Assembly (NCBI GenBank): GCA_030066215.1
Contig: JASJCA010000001.1
Coordinates: 1 to 64,000, forward strand
Length of the DNA: 64,000 bases
From: Rhodobacter sp.
GTDB taxonomy: Bacteria; Pseudomonadota; Alphaproteobacteria; Rhodobacterales; Rhodobacteraceae
Direction: 5' to 3'
Made by a program: the position numbers and the translations under genes
The notes under the pieces: model-generated
Told to the model about the DNA's origin: nothing
What the model saw: only the letters and a program-made list of their open reading frames with translations
The model's database searches: none
Shown: positions 1-9,673 of the stretch, piece by piece
Position numbering within the stretch: position 1 is the stretch's first letter
How the letters are laid out: the number at the start of each line of letters is the position of its first letter

Positions 1-593
1 CGCTCGCCGAAATGCCCCGGCAGGGTCGACATCCGCACGTCGATGTCGCGCCCGCCATAGCGCAGCGCGATGCGGCCGTCCTGGGGCAGGCGGGTTTCCG
101 CCGTGTCGAGCCCCGCCATCACCTTCAGACGCGAGATCACCCGGCGCACCGGCACGTCCTTGCGGTCCATCACCGTGCGCAGCATGCCGTCGACCCGGAC
201 CCGGGCGCGCAGCCCGTCCTCGGTCGGCTCCACGTGCAGATCCGAGGCGCTGGCCCGCACCGTGCGCCGCAAAAGCTGATTGACCAGCTCGATCACCGGC
301 GCCTCGGTTGCGTCCTCCAACAGATCGCGCAAGCCCGGGCCACCGCCGCGGGTCTCCAAGTCGAAGCTCAAGTCGCTTTCGCCGTCCTCGGCCCCGCCCT
401 GGTGGTAATGCGCGTTCAAAAGGGTCTCGAACGCCGCCTGCTCGACCCGCTCAATCCTGAGCGGCCGGGCCGAGCGCCGCCGCGCCTCGCGCAGGCCGAA
501 GGCGGTGGCTCCGGGGCCGCAGACCAGCGCGTCGCCCTGCAGCACCATCTGCTGGTCGCGGGCGAAGACGAAGGGCAGGTCGGGTCGGGCCAT
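1..593 (-). CDS. gspE: Type II secretion system ATPase GspE/PulE (partial, C-terminus outside window)
   Basis: Reverse-strand translation starting at 593 (MARPDLPFVFARDQ...) contains ISRLKVMAGLDTAETRLPQDGRIALRYGGRDIDVRMSTLPG, typical of GspE ATPases; lies directly after gspD. Confidence 0.88.
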   Translation of the reverse strand, partial: MARPDLPFVFARDQQMVLQGDALVCGPGATAFGLREARRRSARPLRIERVEQAAFETLLNAHYHQGGAEDGESDLSFDLETRGGGPGLRDLLEDATEAPVIELVNQLLRRTVRASASDLHVEPTEDGLRARVRVDGMLRTVMDRKDVPVRRVISRLKVMAGLDTAETRLPQDGRIALRYGGRDIDVRMSTLPGHFGE

Positions 594-606
594 CTTGAGG
601 GACTCG

Positions 607-2550
607 CTAGGGCTGGTCCCGGAACTCTAGCCGCGATGGCAGCGGCGGGTAAGTCTTGGATCGCGCGTAATCGTCGATGAACCCGGCATCGAAGGGCTGG
701 TTGAGGTTGGCGCCGTCGAACGGGAACTGCGCCGGCGGGTAGGACGGGAACTGGTTGTCGGGTATGGGCGCGATGGCGCGCGAGGCGCGGCGGGCGTCGC
801 GCGCCACCTCGCGGCTCAGCCGGGTGGCATCGGAATCGTTGCGCACGATGCGCGGCCGCAGCAACAGCAGCAGCACCCGCTGGCTGCGCGTCACCGCGCG
901 TCCCCGAAACAGCGCCCCAAAAAGCGGCAGGTTGCGCAGGCCCGGCACGCCGGCGTTCTGCGCGCCCGATCCGTTCTCCAACAGCCCGCCCAGCATGATC
1001 ACCTTGCCGTTGCCGACCAGCACGTTGGTGGTCAGCGATCGCTTCGCGGTGATCTCTCCGCCCGCCGCCGAAGAGGCGTTGGTGAGGTTCGACACCTCCT
1101 GGATCACCTCCATCCGCACCGTATTGTCGCCGGTGATCTGCGGCGTGACGCGCAAGGTCAGGCCGACGTCCTGGCGCTCGATTGTCTGGAACGGCTGGCT
1201 CGGCACCGCGCTGTCGCCGACGGTGGCGAAGCTGCCGGTGACGAAGGGCACGTTCTGGGCCACCACGATCTCGGCCTCGGTGTTGTTCAGCGTCAGGATC
1301 GACGGGGTCGACAACAGCTTGGTCGAGGTTTCCTTGGTCAGCGCGCTGAGGAAGCCGATGAAGCCCTGGTCCTGGGCGGCGTTCACGCTGAAGGCGCCGA
1401 AGGTGCCGCCATCGCCGGGGCCGATTGCCGGGCCGGTGATCGCGGCGCTAACCAGGCTGGTGAGCGTCGGTCGCCCGCCCAGGCTGAACTCGGCCCCTCC
1501 GAAGAGGGCGTTGTTGAGCAACCCGCCGAATTGCGCCGTCAGGTCGCTGAGCGTTTCGACGCTGAGTTCGAAGATCACGCCCTCGATCAGCACTTGGCTC
1601 GGGCGCAAATCGAGCCGCTTGATCGCGCCGGTGATCGAGGCGATCTGGTCGGTGGGCGCGGTGACCAGCAGCGAATTGGTCTGCGGTTCGGCCACGATGG
1701 TCACCTCGCCCGGCTGGTCGGCATTGCCTGCCAAGACCGAGCGCGCGATCACGCCTTCGAGCTGCAGCGCATCGGCATAGTTGAGCCGCACCACCCGGGT
1801 CGTGACGCTGCGCTGCGGTGTGTCAAGCTGCGACACAACCGACCGGATGCGGCTGCGGAATTCGTCGTTGCCGCTGACGACGATGGCGTTGGCGCGGAAA
1901 TCCGCCGAAAGCGAGCCGCCGGGGGGTACGATGTCCAAGGACTGGATCGTTGTCAGGATGTCCTGGGCGTTGGAGAAGTTCAGCCGGATCGTCTCGATCG
2001 TCTTGCGCCGCGGCCGGTCGAGCTGGTCGATCAGCTTGCCAATCCGGTCGATGTTCTCGCGCCGGTCCGAGATGATCAAGAGGCCCGATTGCTCGACCGT
2101 GCTGAGCACCGACTCGTTGGGCAGAAGCGGCCGGATCACCTCGACGGTTTCGCCAAGCGAGATGTTGCGGACCACGAAAACCCGGGTCTCGAAGGCGCCG
2201 CCGGCGGTGCGCACCTGTTCGCCCGGCGCCAGCTCGCGCGCGAGGTCCAAGGGCACGATCCGGTCCACCTGCTCGCCCTCGATGATGGTCAGGCGGTTCA
2301 GCTCCAGCACGTTGAGGAAGATCTCGTAAAGCGCGGCCGTGTTCACTGTCGCCGGCGCGATCACCGTCACCGTGCCCTGGACCCGTGCATCGAGCGTGAA
2401 GTTGCGGCCCGTCGCCTCGGCCACGATCTCGACGAAGCTGCGCAGGTCGGCGTCGCGCAGGTCGAGCGAAATCTGCGCACGCGCGGCCTGCCCGAAGGCA
2501 AGCAAAATCGCGATCCCAATGACAAACAGGGCGCGTCTAGCTTTGATCAA
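607..2550 (-). CDS. gspD: Type II secretion system secretin GspD
   Basis: 647 aa ORF with signal peptide, N-domain repeats and C-terminal secretin motifs (VPFVTGSFAT...VGLTLRVTPQI...VLVGNGKVIMLGGLLE). Confidence 0.93.
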   Translation of the reverse strand: MIKARRALFVIGIAILLAFGQAARAQISLDLRDADLRSFVEIVAEATGRNFTLDARVQGTVTVIAPATVNTAALYEIFLNVLELNRLTIIEGEQVDRIVPLDLARELAPGEQVRTAGGAFETRVFVVRNISLGETVEVIRPLLPNESVLSTVEQSGLLIISDRRENIDRIGKLIDQLDRPRRKTIETIRLNFSNAQDILTTIQSLDIVPPGGSLSADFRANAIVVSGNDEFRSRIRSVVSQLDTPQRSVTTRVVRLNYADALQLEGVIARSVLAGNADQPGEVTIVAEPQTNSLLVTAPTDQIASITGAIKRLDLRPSQVLIEGVIFELSVETLSDLTAQFGGLLNNALFGGAEFSLGGRPTLTSLVSAAITGPAIGPGDGGTFGAFSVNAAQDQGFIGFLSALTKETSTKLLSTPSILTLNNTEAEIVVAQNVPFVTGSFATVGDSAVPSQPFQTIERQDVGLTLRVTPQITGDNTVRMEVIQEVSNLTNASSAAGGEITAKRSLTTNVLVGNGKVIMLGGLLENGSGAQNAGVPGLRNLPLFGALFRGRAVTRSQRVLLLLLRPRIVRNDSDATRLSREVARDARRASRAIAPIPDNQFPSYPPAQFPFDGANLNQPFDAGFIDDYARSKTYPPLPSRLEFRDQP

Positions 2551-3439
2551 GGTTGACCTTTATCAACTGCCGGGTTCCGTCCCGCATTATTTCAAGGTCC
2601 AAGGACCCACTGCTCGTCAGCGCGTTTGGCGCATTTGTTAGTAAGTCGGGATTATCCACGGTTTCACCGTTGATACGCAAGATCATATCGCCGGTTCGCA
2701 GCCCAAACTGGTCGTAAAGCTCGCCCTGTCGAATCCAGGCAACATCCAAACCGCTGCTGCCGTCCTCGAGTTCCGTCTTCACCAGCCGCCCGGCTTCGAC
2801 CAGCGCGCGCTCGATAAAGCCGCGGTCGAGCCGTTCCACCGCGATGGTCACCTCCGAGGTGGTCGCGGGTGGCACGTAGGGCTCTTCGATCTCGACCTGG
2901 GCGAGGTGGCTGAGGTCTTCGCGGTAGACCGGGATCAGCTGCGGCTGGCCGTTCCAGGTCATGTGCACGCCGGCCGCGTCGATCCGGGTGACGACTTCGC
3001 CGCCCTCCAACTCGTCGCCGACGCGGACCACCTTCACGAAGCCACCAGCCGACTGCACCATCGCCCAACTGTCGCGGCCGCCGGCCACCAGTCCTGACAG
3101 GATATAGTCGAGCCGCATTTCGGGCTCCGGGTCGGCTTCGACCACCGGTTCGGGCTCGGGTTCCGGTTCTGGCTCTGGGATCACTTCGACGCCAAAGACG
3201 GCGGGCCAGGTGGCGGCCAGTTCCGGCGCGTCGAGCGCCGCCACATCCGCCGTGCCAGCGAGTTCCGGCGGCGCAAACGGCACCTCCGGCGCCGGCAGCA
3301 GGGTCAAGGCGAGCTGGCCCGCGGCGAAACCAAAGGCTCCGACGGCGGCGGTCAACAGCAGATTGGACACCAGCTTCACGGCAAACAGCACTCCTAGACC
3401 CTGAAAAAATAAAGACTTTGCCGGCGCCTTGTCTATCAT
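2537..3439 (-). CDS. gspC: Type II secretion GspC-like inner-membrane protein with C-terminal PDZ-like domain
   Basis: 300 aa; N-terminal TM, PE-rich linker, HR domain (LDYILSGLVAGGRDSWAMVQSAGG), PDZ-like end; overlaps gspD start. Confidence 0.8.
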   Translation of the reverse strand: MIDKAPAKSLFFQGLGVLFAVKLVSNLLLTAAVGAFGFAAGQLALTLLPAPEVPFAPPELAGTADVAALDAPELAATWPAVFGVEVIPEPEPEPEPEPVVEADPEPEMRLDYILSGLVAGGRDSWAMVQSAGGFVKVVRVGDELEGGEVVTRIDAAGVHMTWNGQPQLIPVYREDLSHLAQVEIEEPYVPPATTSEVTIAVERLDRGFIERALVEAGRLVKTELEDGSSGLDVAWIRQGELYDQFGLRTGDMILRINGETVDNPDLLTNAPNALTSSGSLDLEIMRDGTRQLIKVNLDQS

Positions 3440-3650
3440 TCAATCGGCCTGAAAGCCACCGCACAGAGCCGCATGCGCGCTCGATACGCGCCTTTCCGCG
3501 CGACTGCCGTGATGCGTCTCGCGCCAAGATTGCAGAACGCCTGGATCACGACCGCCGCACCGGCGTCATTCGCACGAATAAGTCGAGCATGCTCGGATCG
3601 GTCAGGGGCGTCAGTCAATTGCGGTCGCCGCTCTGGATCCCTTGGAGCGA

Positions 3651-4355
3651 CTATGGCGCCCCATAGGTCGCCAACCCTTCCACTCCCCGCGGCGTCAACC
3701 GATATATCCCGACCGACACACGCTCGAACCACCCATAGTGGTCGTCCGCCATCACCCGTGTCGCCGTTGCGACCCCCGTCGCCGCCGCCACCACGGCGCC
3801 TTTCGACGGGCCCGACTCGGCAAGATACGCGGCGATCCGCACCGCGTCCTGCCGATAGGCCGTCACCAGGCCCGCCCGGGTCGCACCACCCCGTGCCGGG
3901 TCCCCCACTCGCCGCGCGAACTCCCGCAGAAGCCGCGCCTTTCGCACAGCCGACTTCCGCGGCCGGTACGGACCTGGATCGCAATGCACTTCGACCAGCC
4001 CATCACGCAGCCGCACCGTCATCACCCCCAGCCCCAGCCGCCGGCACAGCTTCACATTCTCGGCCAAGGCCCTCTGAAACGTCCGCCCGGCGCCCCGAGC
4101 GACGCAGACATAGACCGCATCCGTGACCGCCTGCCGCGCCACCGCCTGGTGCAGTAAAGACAGCGAAAACCCCAACTTCAGCTCGACGATCACCGGGTCC
4201 TCATTACCCCGAACCGCGACCACGTCCGCCGGCCCGACCTCGCCCTTCACTTCGTATCCCTGCCCCTCCAGGAACGCCTTCACGGGCGGATACAAATCGG
4301 TCTCGCGCGGCTTCGACATGGGCGACACTCGACCGCAAGCGGCCCCCCGTGACAA
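3651..4355 (-). CDS. DUF2161-like putative PD-(D/E)XK-type nuclease/phosphodiesterase
   Basis: 234 aa; TDLYPPVKAFLEGQGYEVKGEVGPADVVAVRG...VIVELKLGFSLSLLHQAVAR pattern of the DUF2161 family. Confidence 0.75.
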   Translation of the reverse strand: MSRGAACGRVSPMSKPRETDLYPPVKAFLEGQGYEVKGEVGPADVVAVRGNEDPVIVELKLGFSLSLLHQAVARQAVTDAVYVCVARGAGRTFQRALAENVKLCRRLGLGVMTVRLRDGLVEVHCDPGPYRPRKSAVRKARLLREFARRVGDPARGGATRAGLVTAYRQDAVRIAAYLAESGPSKGAVVAAATGVATATRVMADDHYGWFERVSVGIYRLTPRGVEGLATYGAP

Positions 4356-4409
4356 CCCCGCAAGCCGCTTCTATAGAGGCGCAAATCCTCCCGCACACGG
4401 ACCTCTACC

Positions 4410-5330
4410 ATGACCATTCAAGTCTTCGGGCACAAATCCCCAGACACCGATTCCACCGGCTCCGCGATCATCTGGGCCTGGTACCTCAACGAGGTCCGCG
4501 GGCAGGACGCCGAGGCGGTTTTGCTCGGCGAACCCAATACCGAGGCCGCCTTCGTGCTGAACCGCTGGGACCTGCCGAAGCCCGCCATCATCGACGGTGT
4601 CAACGCCGGCGACCAGGTGGTCATCGTCGACACCAACAACCCCGCCGAACTGCCCGAGGGCATCAACGACGCCGACATCGTCCAGATCATCGATCACCAC
4701 AAGCTCACTGGCGGGCTTGAGACCGCCGGCCCGATCGACATCACCATCAAGCCCTTGGCCTGCACGGCTACGATTATGCACAATCTGATGGGCCCGAACG
4801 AGTCGCAGATGCCCGACTGGGTCAAAGGCACCATGCTGTCGTGCATCCTCTCCGACACGCTGGAATTCCGCTCGCCGACCACAACGCATCAGGACCGCGA
4901 GCTGGCCGAACAACTGGCGAGCGACCTCGGCCTGTCGATCCCCGACTACGCCGCCGAGATGTTCGCCGCCAAATCCGACGTCTCGGCCTTCTCGGATGCA
5001 GAGCTGATCCGGATGGATTCGAAGCAATACGAGGTTGGCGGCAGGTCCTTCCGCGTCTCCGTGTTAGAGACCACCGCGCCGAAGATCGTGCTCGACCGCA
5101 AGGACAGCCTGCTCGCCGCGATGCCCGCCGTCGCCTCCGAGGATGGTGTCGACCAGGTTCTCTTGTTCATCGTCGACATCCTGAATGAGGAAGCCACGCT
5201 TCTGGTCCCCAACGACTTGGTCATGACCGTCGCCGAAAAAAGCTTCGGCGTCCCGGTTAGAGGCGACACCGTCGTCCTGCCCGGCGTGATGAGCCGCAAA
5301 AAGCAGATCATCCCGTTCCTTAAGGTCTGA
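4410..5330 (+). CDS. ppaC: Manganese-dependent inorganic pyrophosphatase
   Basis: 306 aa; GHKSPDTDSTGSAI, DTNNPAE, QIIDHHKL and SRKKQIIP motifs of family II pyrophosphatases. Confidence 0.95.
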   Translation: MTIQVFGHKSPDTDSTGSAIIWAWYLNEVRGQDAEAVLLGEPNTEAAFVLNRWDLPKPAIIDGVNAGDQVVIVDTNNPAELPEGINDADIVQIIDHHKLTGGLETAGPIDITIKPLACTATIMHNLMGPNESQMPDWVKGTMLSCILSDTLEFRSPTTTHQDRELAEQLASDLGLSIPDYAAEMFAAKSDVSAFSDAELIRMDSKQYEVGGRSFRVSVLETTAPKIVLDRKDSLLAAMPAVASEDGVDQVLLFIVDILNEEATLLVPNDLVMTVAEKSFGVPVRGDTVVLPGVMSRKKQIIPFLKV

Positions 5331-5643
5331 TCTGTCCAGAACTACGCGGGCGCTATTGGCGCCCAATTATCCGAAAATCCGCCAGATTCGCCCTAATACA
5401 AAAAACCGCCCACACGGCCCAGCGACGGCCCGCGGGTTGGCGTTTTAACGCCCATGTGACTCGATTTATGGTGCAGGATCATTGCTCCGATTGAACGAAG
5501 ATCCCAGCCTCGACAAAGCGCCGACCGACCGGGGCGAGCGTTCGGAAGCTCACCTGGGCCGGGGCGCTTCGCGCTGTTAATCCAGCCCAGGGCATCGTTC
5601 GGATGCCAGCTTCAGCAACTGGGATTGCTTGAGTTGCCGACCC

Positions 5644-6462
5644 CTACCCCGGCTTCCGCGCTACAAAGCACGCCCAAGTGATATGCTCGCCCTCCAGCGC
5701 CGCCTGCCAGCGGCCAATGCTGGCCGCGATGCGGGCCGCCGCCGCAGGGTCCAGCCCCTCGACCGGCGCGCCAAGCATTTCCGCCAGCGTGTCGTAATGG
5801 ATGCGGATATCCCCGGCCCGCTCCTCGGCGTGGACAATCTCAAACCCCGCTGCGTTGGCCATATCCCGATAGTCTTGCAGGGTCGCCCCCGCCTGGGCCC
5901 CAAGCCGTTCGAACGCCGCCGCGACCATCGACAGGTCCGCCCCGTCGCCGGTCAAAATGTCGGAAAAGGCGAACACCCCGCCCCGCCTCAAAACCCGGTA
6001 CACCTCCCGGAACACCTGCGGCCGGTCATTGGAGTGAATGATCGATTCCTGGCAAACGCAGGCGTCCCAGGCCCCGTCGAGACTCTCGATGGCATGAAAG
6101 TCGCCGACATCGACTGAAACCCAGTCCGCCAGCCCCGCCTCGGCGTTGGCCCGGCCCGCTTCGTCGACGCAGACTTGCGAAATATCGATGCCCGCGGGAT
6201 GGCACCCGAGCCTTGCCAGCTCCCGCAACGTGCCGCCGTAGCCGCACGCGATATCCAGCACACGATCGCCCTCACCCAACCCGGCCAGCGCCAACAAGTG
6301 CCGTGTCATCGCGGCGGAGGCTTCGGCAATGGTTTCGTCGCCCGCATCGTAGCGGCCGATATGAATATCCGACCCGCCCCAGCAAGCCCGGTAGAAGGCC
6401 GCGACGTCGGCATTGTCGTAATAGGCCGCCGCCGCCGATGTGTTTGTATCCGGTGGGACCAT
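5644..6462 (-). CDS. SAM-dependent methyltransferase resembling sarcosine/dimethylglycine N-methyltransferase
   Basis: Class I MTase motif VLDIACGYGGTLRELA plus WGGSDIHIGRYD and QESIIHSNDR resembling SDMT-type enzymes; start taken at ATG 6462. Confidence 0.7.
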   Translation of the reverse strand: MVPPDTNTSAAAAYYDNADVAAFYRACWGGSDIHIGRYDAGDETIAEASAAMTRHLLALAGLGEGDRVLDIACGYGGTLRELARLGCHPAGIDISQVCVDEAGRANAEAGLADWVSVDVGDFHAIESLDGAWDACVCQESIIHSNDRPQVFREVYRVLRRGGVFAFSDILTGDGADLSMVAAAFERLGAQAGATLQDYRDMANAAGFEIVHAEERAGDIRIHYDTLAEMLGAPVEGLDPAAAARIAASIGRWQAALEGEHITWACFVARKPG

Positions 6463-6645
6463 CCGCAAGGCTACTCGTCTGATCGACACGCCGTTCCACA
6501 ATGTCTCTAGACGCGGCAGCGGCGCTACGAAAGCCCCGACCCTGCAATGGCGCGGCAACGCAACTGGCAAAGCGGACTCGCGCGGAAGCGCTCAGTTTGA
6601 TAGCAGCCTGCCAGCCAGGTACGAGGCCCGGCGCGCTGCACTGCA

Positions 6646-6700
6646 GCACCGACGCAATACCGACGTTTTACCGACGTGATACAGACAGGCCAGAATCGCC
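6646..6700 (+). promoter_or_regulatory. Four-unit 11-bp-phased motif array, copy 1
   Basis: ACCGACGCAAT ACCGACGTTTT ACCGACGTGAT ACAGACAGGCC AGAATCGCC; matches the array upstream of hisS. Confidence 0.75.
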
Positions 6701-6717
6701 CCCAAGGGACCCCCTGC

Positions 6718-7590
6718 ATGACCCAAATCATCACCGAACTGGCCGAGATCTCGCACCGCTACGACGTGCTTTTATGCGATCTCTGGGGCTGCCTGCACAA
6801 TGGCCGCAAGCCGTTTCCCGCCGCCGTTGCAGCCCTGCAAGCCTTCAGGGCCAAAGGCGGCTCCGTCGTGCTTTTGACCAACGCTCCGCGGCCCCGCGTG
6901 GAGGTCGCCAAGCAACTCGACACGATCGGCGTACCCCGCGACGCCTGGGACGTCATCGTGACCTCCGGCGACAGCGCACGTGCGGCAATGTTCGAGGGCG
7001 TCGTCGGCGAGAGGGTCTGGTTCATCGGCTACGAGAAGGACCTCGCGGTCTTCGAACCGCTTCATATCATTGACAATCCTGTCGATGTCCGCCGCGTACC
7101 GCTGGACCAGGCCACCGGCATCGTTTGCTGCGGGCCAGAGGATCCCTATGCCGACCCAGCGGTCTACCGGCCCCAGTTCCTCTACGCCAAACAGAAGGGG
7201 CTGAAGCTGCTCTGCTTCAACCCCGACATCGTCGTCGATTTCGGTGAGCGCCGGCAGTGGTGCGCCGGGGCGCTGGCGCAGCTCTACACCGAGATGGGCG
7301 GAGAGAGCCTCTATTTCGGTAAACCGCATCCGCCGATCTACGACCTCGCCCGCCGCCGGCTCGCCGCGTTAGGGAAACTGGCACCCGATGCGCGTATACT
7401 GGCCATCGGCGACGGCCTGAAAACCGACGTCGCCGGCGCCATCGGCGAAGACCTCGACGTGGTCTTCGTCACCGGAGGTCTCGCGGCAGAAGAAACCGGG
7501 ACCAAGGCCCAACCCGACCCGGAGGCGCTAACGGCTTATCTTGAAAAGGAAGCTCTCGATCCGATGTACTCGATCGGGTTCCTTCGGTAG
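6718..7590 (+). CDS. HAD-superfamily class IIA (NagD-like) hydrolase, TIGR01459-like
   Basis: DVLLCDLWGCLHNGRKPFPAAV...VVLLTNAPRP...ILAIGDGLKTDVAGA motifs; start at ATG 6718. Confidence 0.85.
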   Translation: MTQIITELAEISHRYDVLLCDLWGCLHNGRKPFPAAVAALQAFRAKGGSVVLLTNAPRPRVEVAKQLDTIGVPRDAWDVIVTSGDSARAAMFEGVVGERVWFIGYEKDLAVFEPLHIIDNPVDVRRVPLDQATGIVCCGPEDPYADPAVYRPQFLYAKQKGLKLLCFNPDIVVDFGERRQWCAGALAQLYTEMGGESLYFGKPHPPIYDLARRRLAALGKLAPDARILAIGDGLKTDVAGAIGEDLDVVFVTGGLAAEETGTKAQPDPEALTAYLEKEALDPMYSIGFLR

Positions 7591-7691
7591 AAACGTAAAC
7601 GCAACATTGTTGCGTCATCTTGACCAAATAGTACTAGAAATTGCTTTCTCGATTGCGCTGCCGGCCCGGCACCCCTATGCTGCACTGCAAC

Positions 7692-8156
7692 ATGAATTCG
7701 GGATTCGACCCCATGCTCGACAACCTGCCCCGCGGCACGATCTGCATCGAAGACCTCGAAATCGGCATGCGCCGGTACCTGCAGAAAGAGGTCACCGACC
7801 GCGACATCCAGCTTTTTGCCGAGGTCTCGACCGACTGCAATCCGGTGCATATGGACGACGATTACGCCTTGGACACGATCTTCGAAGGCCGCATCGCCCA
7901 CGGCATGCTGACCGCCTCGCTGATCTCGGCGGTGATCGGCGAACAGCTTCCCGGCCATGGCACCGTCTACCTCGGCCAATCCCTGAAATTCATGGCCCCC
8001 GTGCGCCCAGGCGACATGGTCTATGCCGAAGTGGAAGTGCGCGAGATCGACCATTCCCGCCGCCGCGTGACCCTTGATTGTCATTGCGCCGTGGGCGATA
8101 CGGTCGTCCTGAAGGGCGAGGCGCTGGTGCTCGCGCCCAGCCGGAAATTCGACTGA
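7692..8156 (+). CDS. MaoC-like hot-dog dehydratase
   Basis: FAEVSTDCNPVHMDDDYA...FEGRIAHGMLTASLIS motif of MaoC family; start at 7692 or 7713. Confidence 0.88.
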   Translation: MNSGFDPMLDNLPRGTICIEDLEIGMRRYLQKEVTDRDIQLFAEVSTDCNPVHMDDDYALDTIFEGRIAHGMLTASLISAVIGEQLPGHGTVYLGQSLKFMAPVRPGDMVYAEVEVREIDHSRRRVTLDCHCAVGDTVVLKGEALVLAPSRKFD

Positions 8157-8189
8157 CGCGCCGGGAGATTGCCCCCGGTTTGGGGGACG

Positions 8190-9131
8190 ATGCGCACCTT
8201 CACCACCTGGACCGGCCTGGATGATACCGCGCGCGGCGCCTCCGTTGCGATTGGGAATTTCGACGGCGTGCATATCGGCCATCAGGCGGTCATCGACCTT
8301 GCCCGCGCCGTGGCCGACCGCAGCGGTGCGCCCTTGGGTATCGTCACTTTCGAACCACACCCGCGCGAGGTCTTCGCCCCGTCCTCGTCACCCTTCCGGC
8401 TGATGAGTGCCGAGACCAAAGCTCATCGGCTGGAAAAGTTGGGCGTCGACTGCCTTTACCAGTTGGATTTCAACGAAGATCTCTCCGGCCTGTCGCCCGA
8501 AGACTTCGCCCGCCAAGTCATCGCCGGCGGCCTCGGCCTGACCCATGTCGTTGTCGGCGACGACTTTCGCTTCGGTAAGGGACGCGCCGGCAACCCCGCG
8601 GATCTGGAGATCTTCGGCCAGACCATGGGCTTCGATGTCACGATCGCCACGCTGGTGGAGACCGACGGCGGCGAGGTCAGCTCTACCTCGATCCGTCAGG
8701 CGCTCACCGACGGCCGCCCCCGCGACGCCGCCAAGATGCTGGGCCACTGGCACCGGATCGACGGCCCGGTGCTGCACGGCGAGAAACGTGGCCGCGACCT
8801 CGGCTATCCCACCACCAACATGTCGATCGAAGGCCTGCACCCGCCGCGCTTCGGCGTCTACGCCGTCAAGGTCGACGTGCTCTCCGGCCCGCACGAGGGC
8901 AGCTACGACGGCGCCGCCAGCATCGGCGTCCGGCCGATGTTCGGCGAGAATCAGGCCAACCTAGAGACCTATCTCCTCGACTTCGACGGCGATCTCTACG
9001 ACACGCACCTTTCGGTCGCCTTGGTCGATTTCCTGCGCCCCGAGGCCCGGTTCGATGGCGTAGATGCGCTCATCGCCCAGATGGAGACCGACTGCGCCCA
9101 AGCCCGCCAGATCCTGGCCGACGTGCCATGA
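8190..9131 (+). CDS. ribF: Bifunctional riboflavin kinase/FAD synthetase
   Basis: IGNFDGVHIGHQ...VVGDDFRFGKGRAG...SSTSIRQAL...GYPTTNM motifs; start could be 8169 or 8190. Confidence 0.93.
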   Translation: MRTFTTWTGLDDTARGASVAIGNFDGVHIGHQAVIDLARAVADRSGAPLGIVTFEPHPREVFAPSSSPFRLMSAETKAHRLEKLGVDCLYQLDFNEDLSGLSPEDFARQVIAGGLGLTHVVVGDDFRFGKGRAGNPADLEIFGQTMGFDVTIATLVETDGGEVSSTSIRQALTDGRPRDAAKMLGHWHRIDGPVLHGEKRGRDLGYPTTNMSIEGLHPPRFGVYAVKVDVLSGPHEGSYDGAASIGVRPMFGENQANLETYLLDFDGDLYDTHLSVALVDFLRPEARFDGVDALIAQMETDCAQARQILADVP

Positions 9132-9598
9132 AGGACCCGATTCAGCGCGACGGTCTACGCGAGCGCTTCTGGGAAAAGGTGCCGCTGCAAAATCTCGCGC
9201 CCAAGGAATGGGAGGCGCTCTGCGACGGTTGCGGCAAATGCTGCCTCAACAAGCTCGAGGACCCCGAGACCAACGAGATCGCCTTTACCCGCGTCGCCTG
9301 CCGGCTGCTCGACAACGAAACCTGCCGCTGCGCGCAATACGACATCCGCTTGCAATTCGTCCCCGATTGCGTCGTCCTGACGCCGCAAAACATCGGCGAG
9401 ATCGCCTATTGGATGCCGGAAACCTGCGCCTACCGGCTGATCTTCGAAGGTAAGGCGCTCTACGATTGGCATCCGCTGATCTCGGGCCGGGCGGAGACGG
9501 TGCATGAGGCCGGCATTTCGGTGCTCGGCTGGACGGTGCCGGAATTCGAAGTGCCCGAAGAGGACTGGGAGGACTACGTCGTCGAGGGCCCGCTCTGA
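9128..9598 (+). CDS. YcgN family cysteine-cluster protein (UPF0260-like)
   Basis: LCDGCGKCCLNKLED...CRLLDNETCRCAQYDIR conserved cysteine pattern. Confidence 0.85.
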   Translation: MKDPIQRDGLRERFWEKVPLQNLAPKEWEALCDGCGKCCLNKLEDPETNEIAFTRVACRLLDNETCRCAQYDIRLQFVPDCVVLTPQNIGEIAYWMPETCAYRLIFEGKALYDWHPLISGRAETVHEAGISVLGWTVPEFEVPEEDWEDYVVEGPL

Positions 9599-9673
9599 CC
9601 GGCGCCCAATACCGGTCCGCTTTGGAGCCGCCTCAGTAGGCCCGGAGCCTCACCCAAACGCGCCCCCAAATTA

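Noticed and set aside
2650-2661. DnaA box-like TTATCCACG
   Set aside because: One mismatch and inside gspC coding sequence; no regulatory context.
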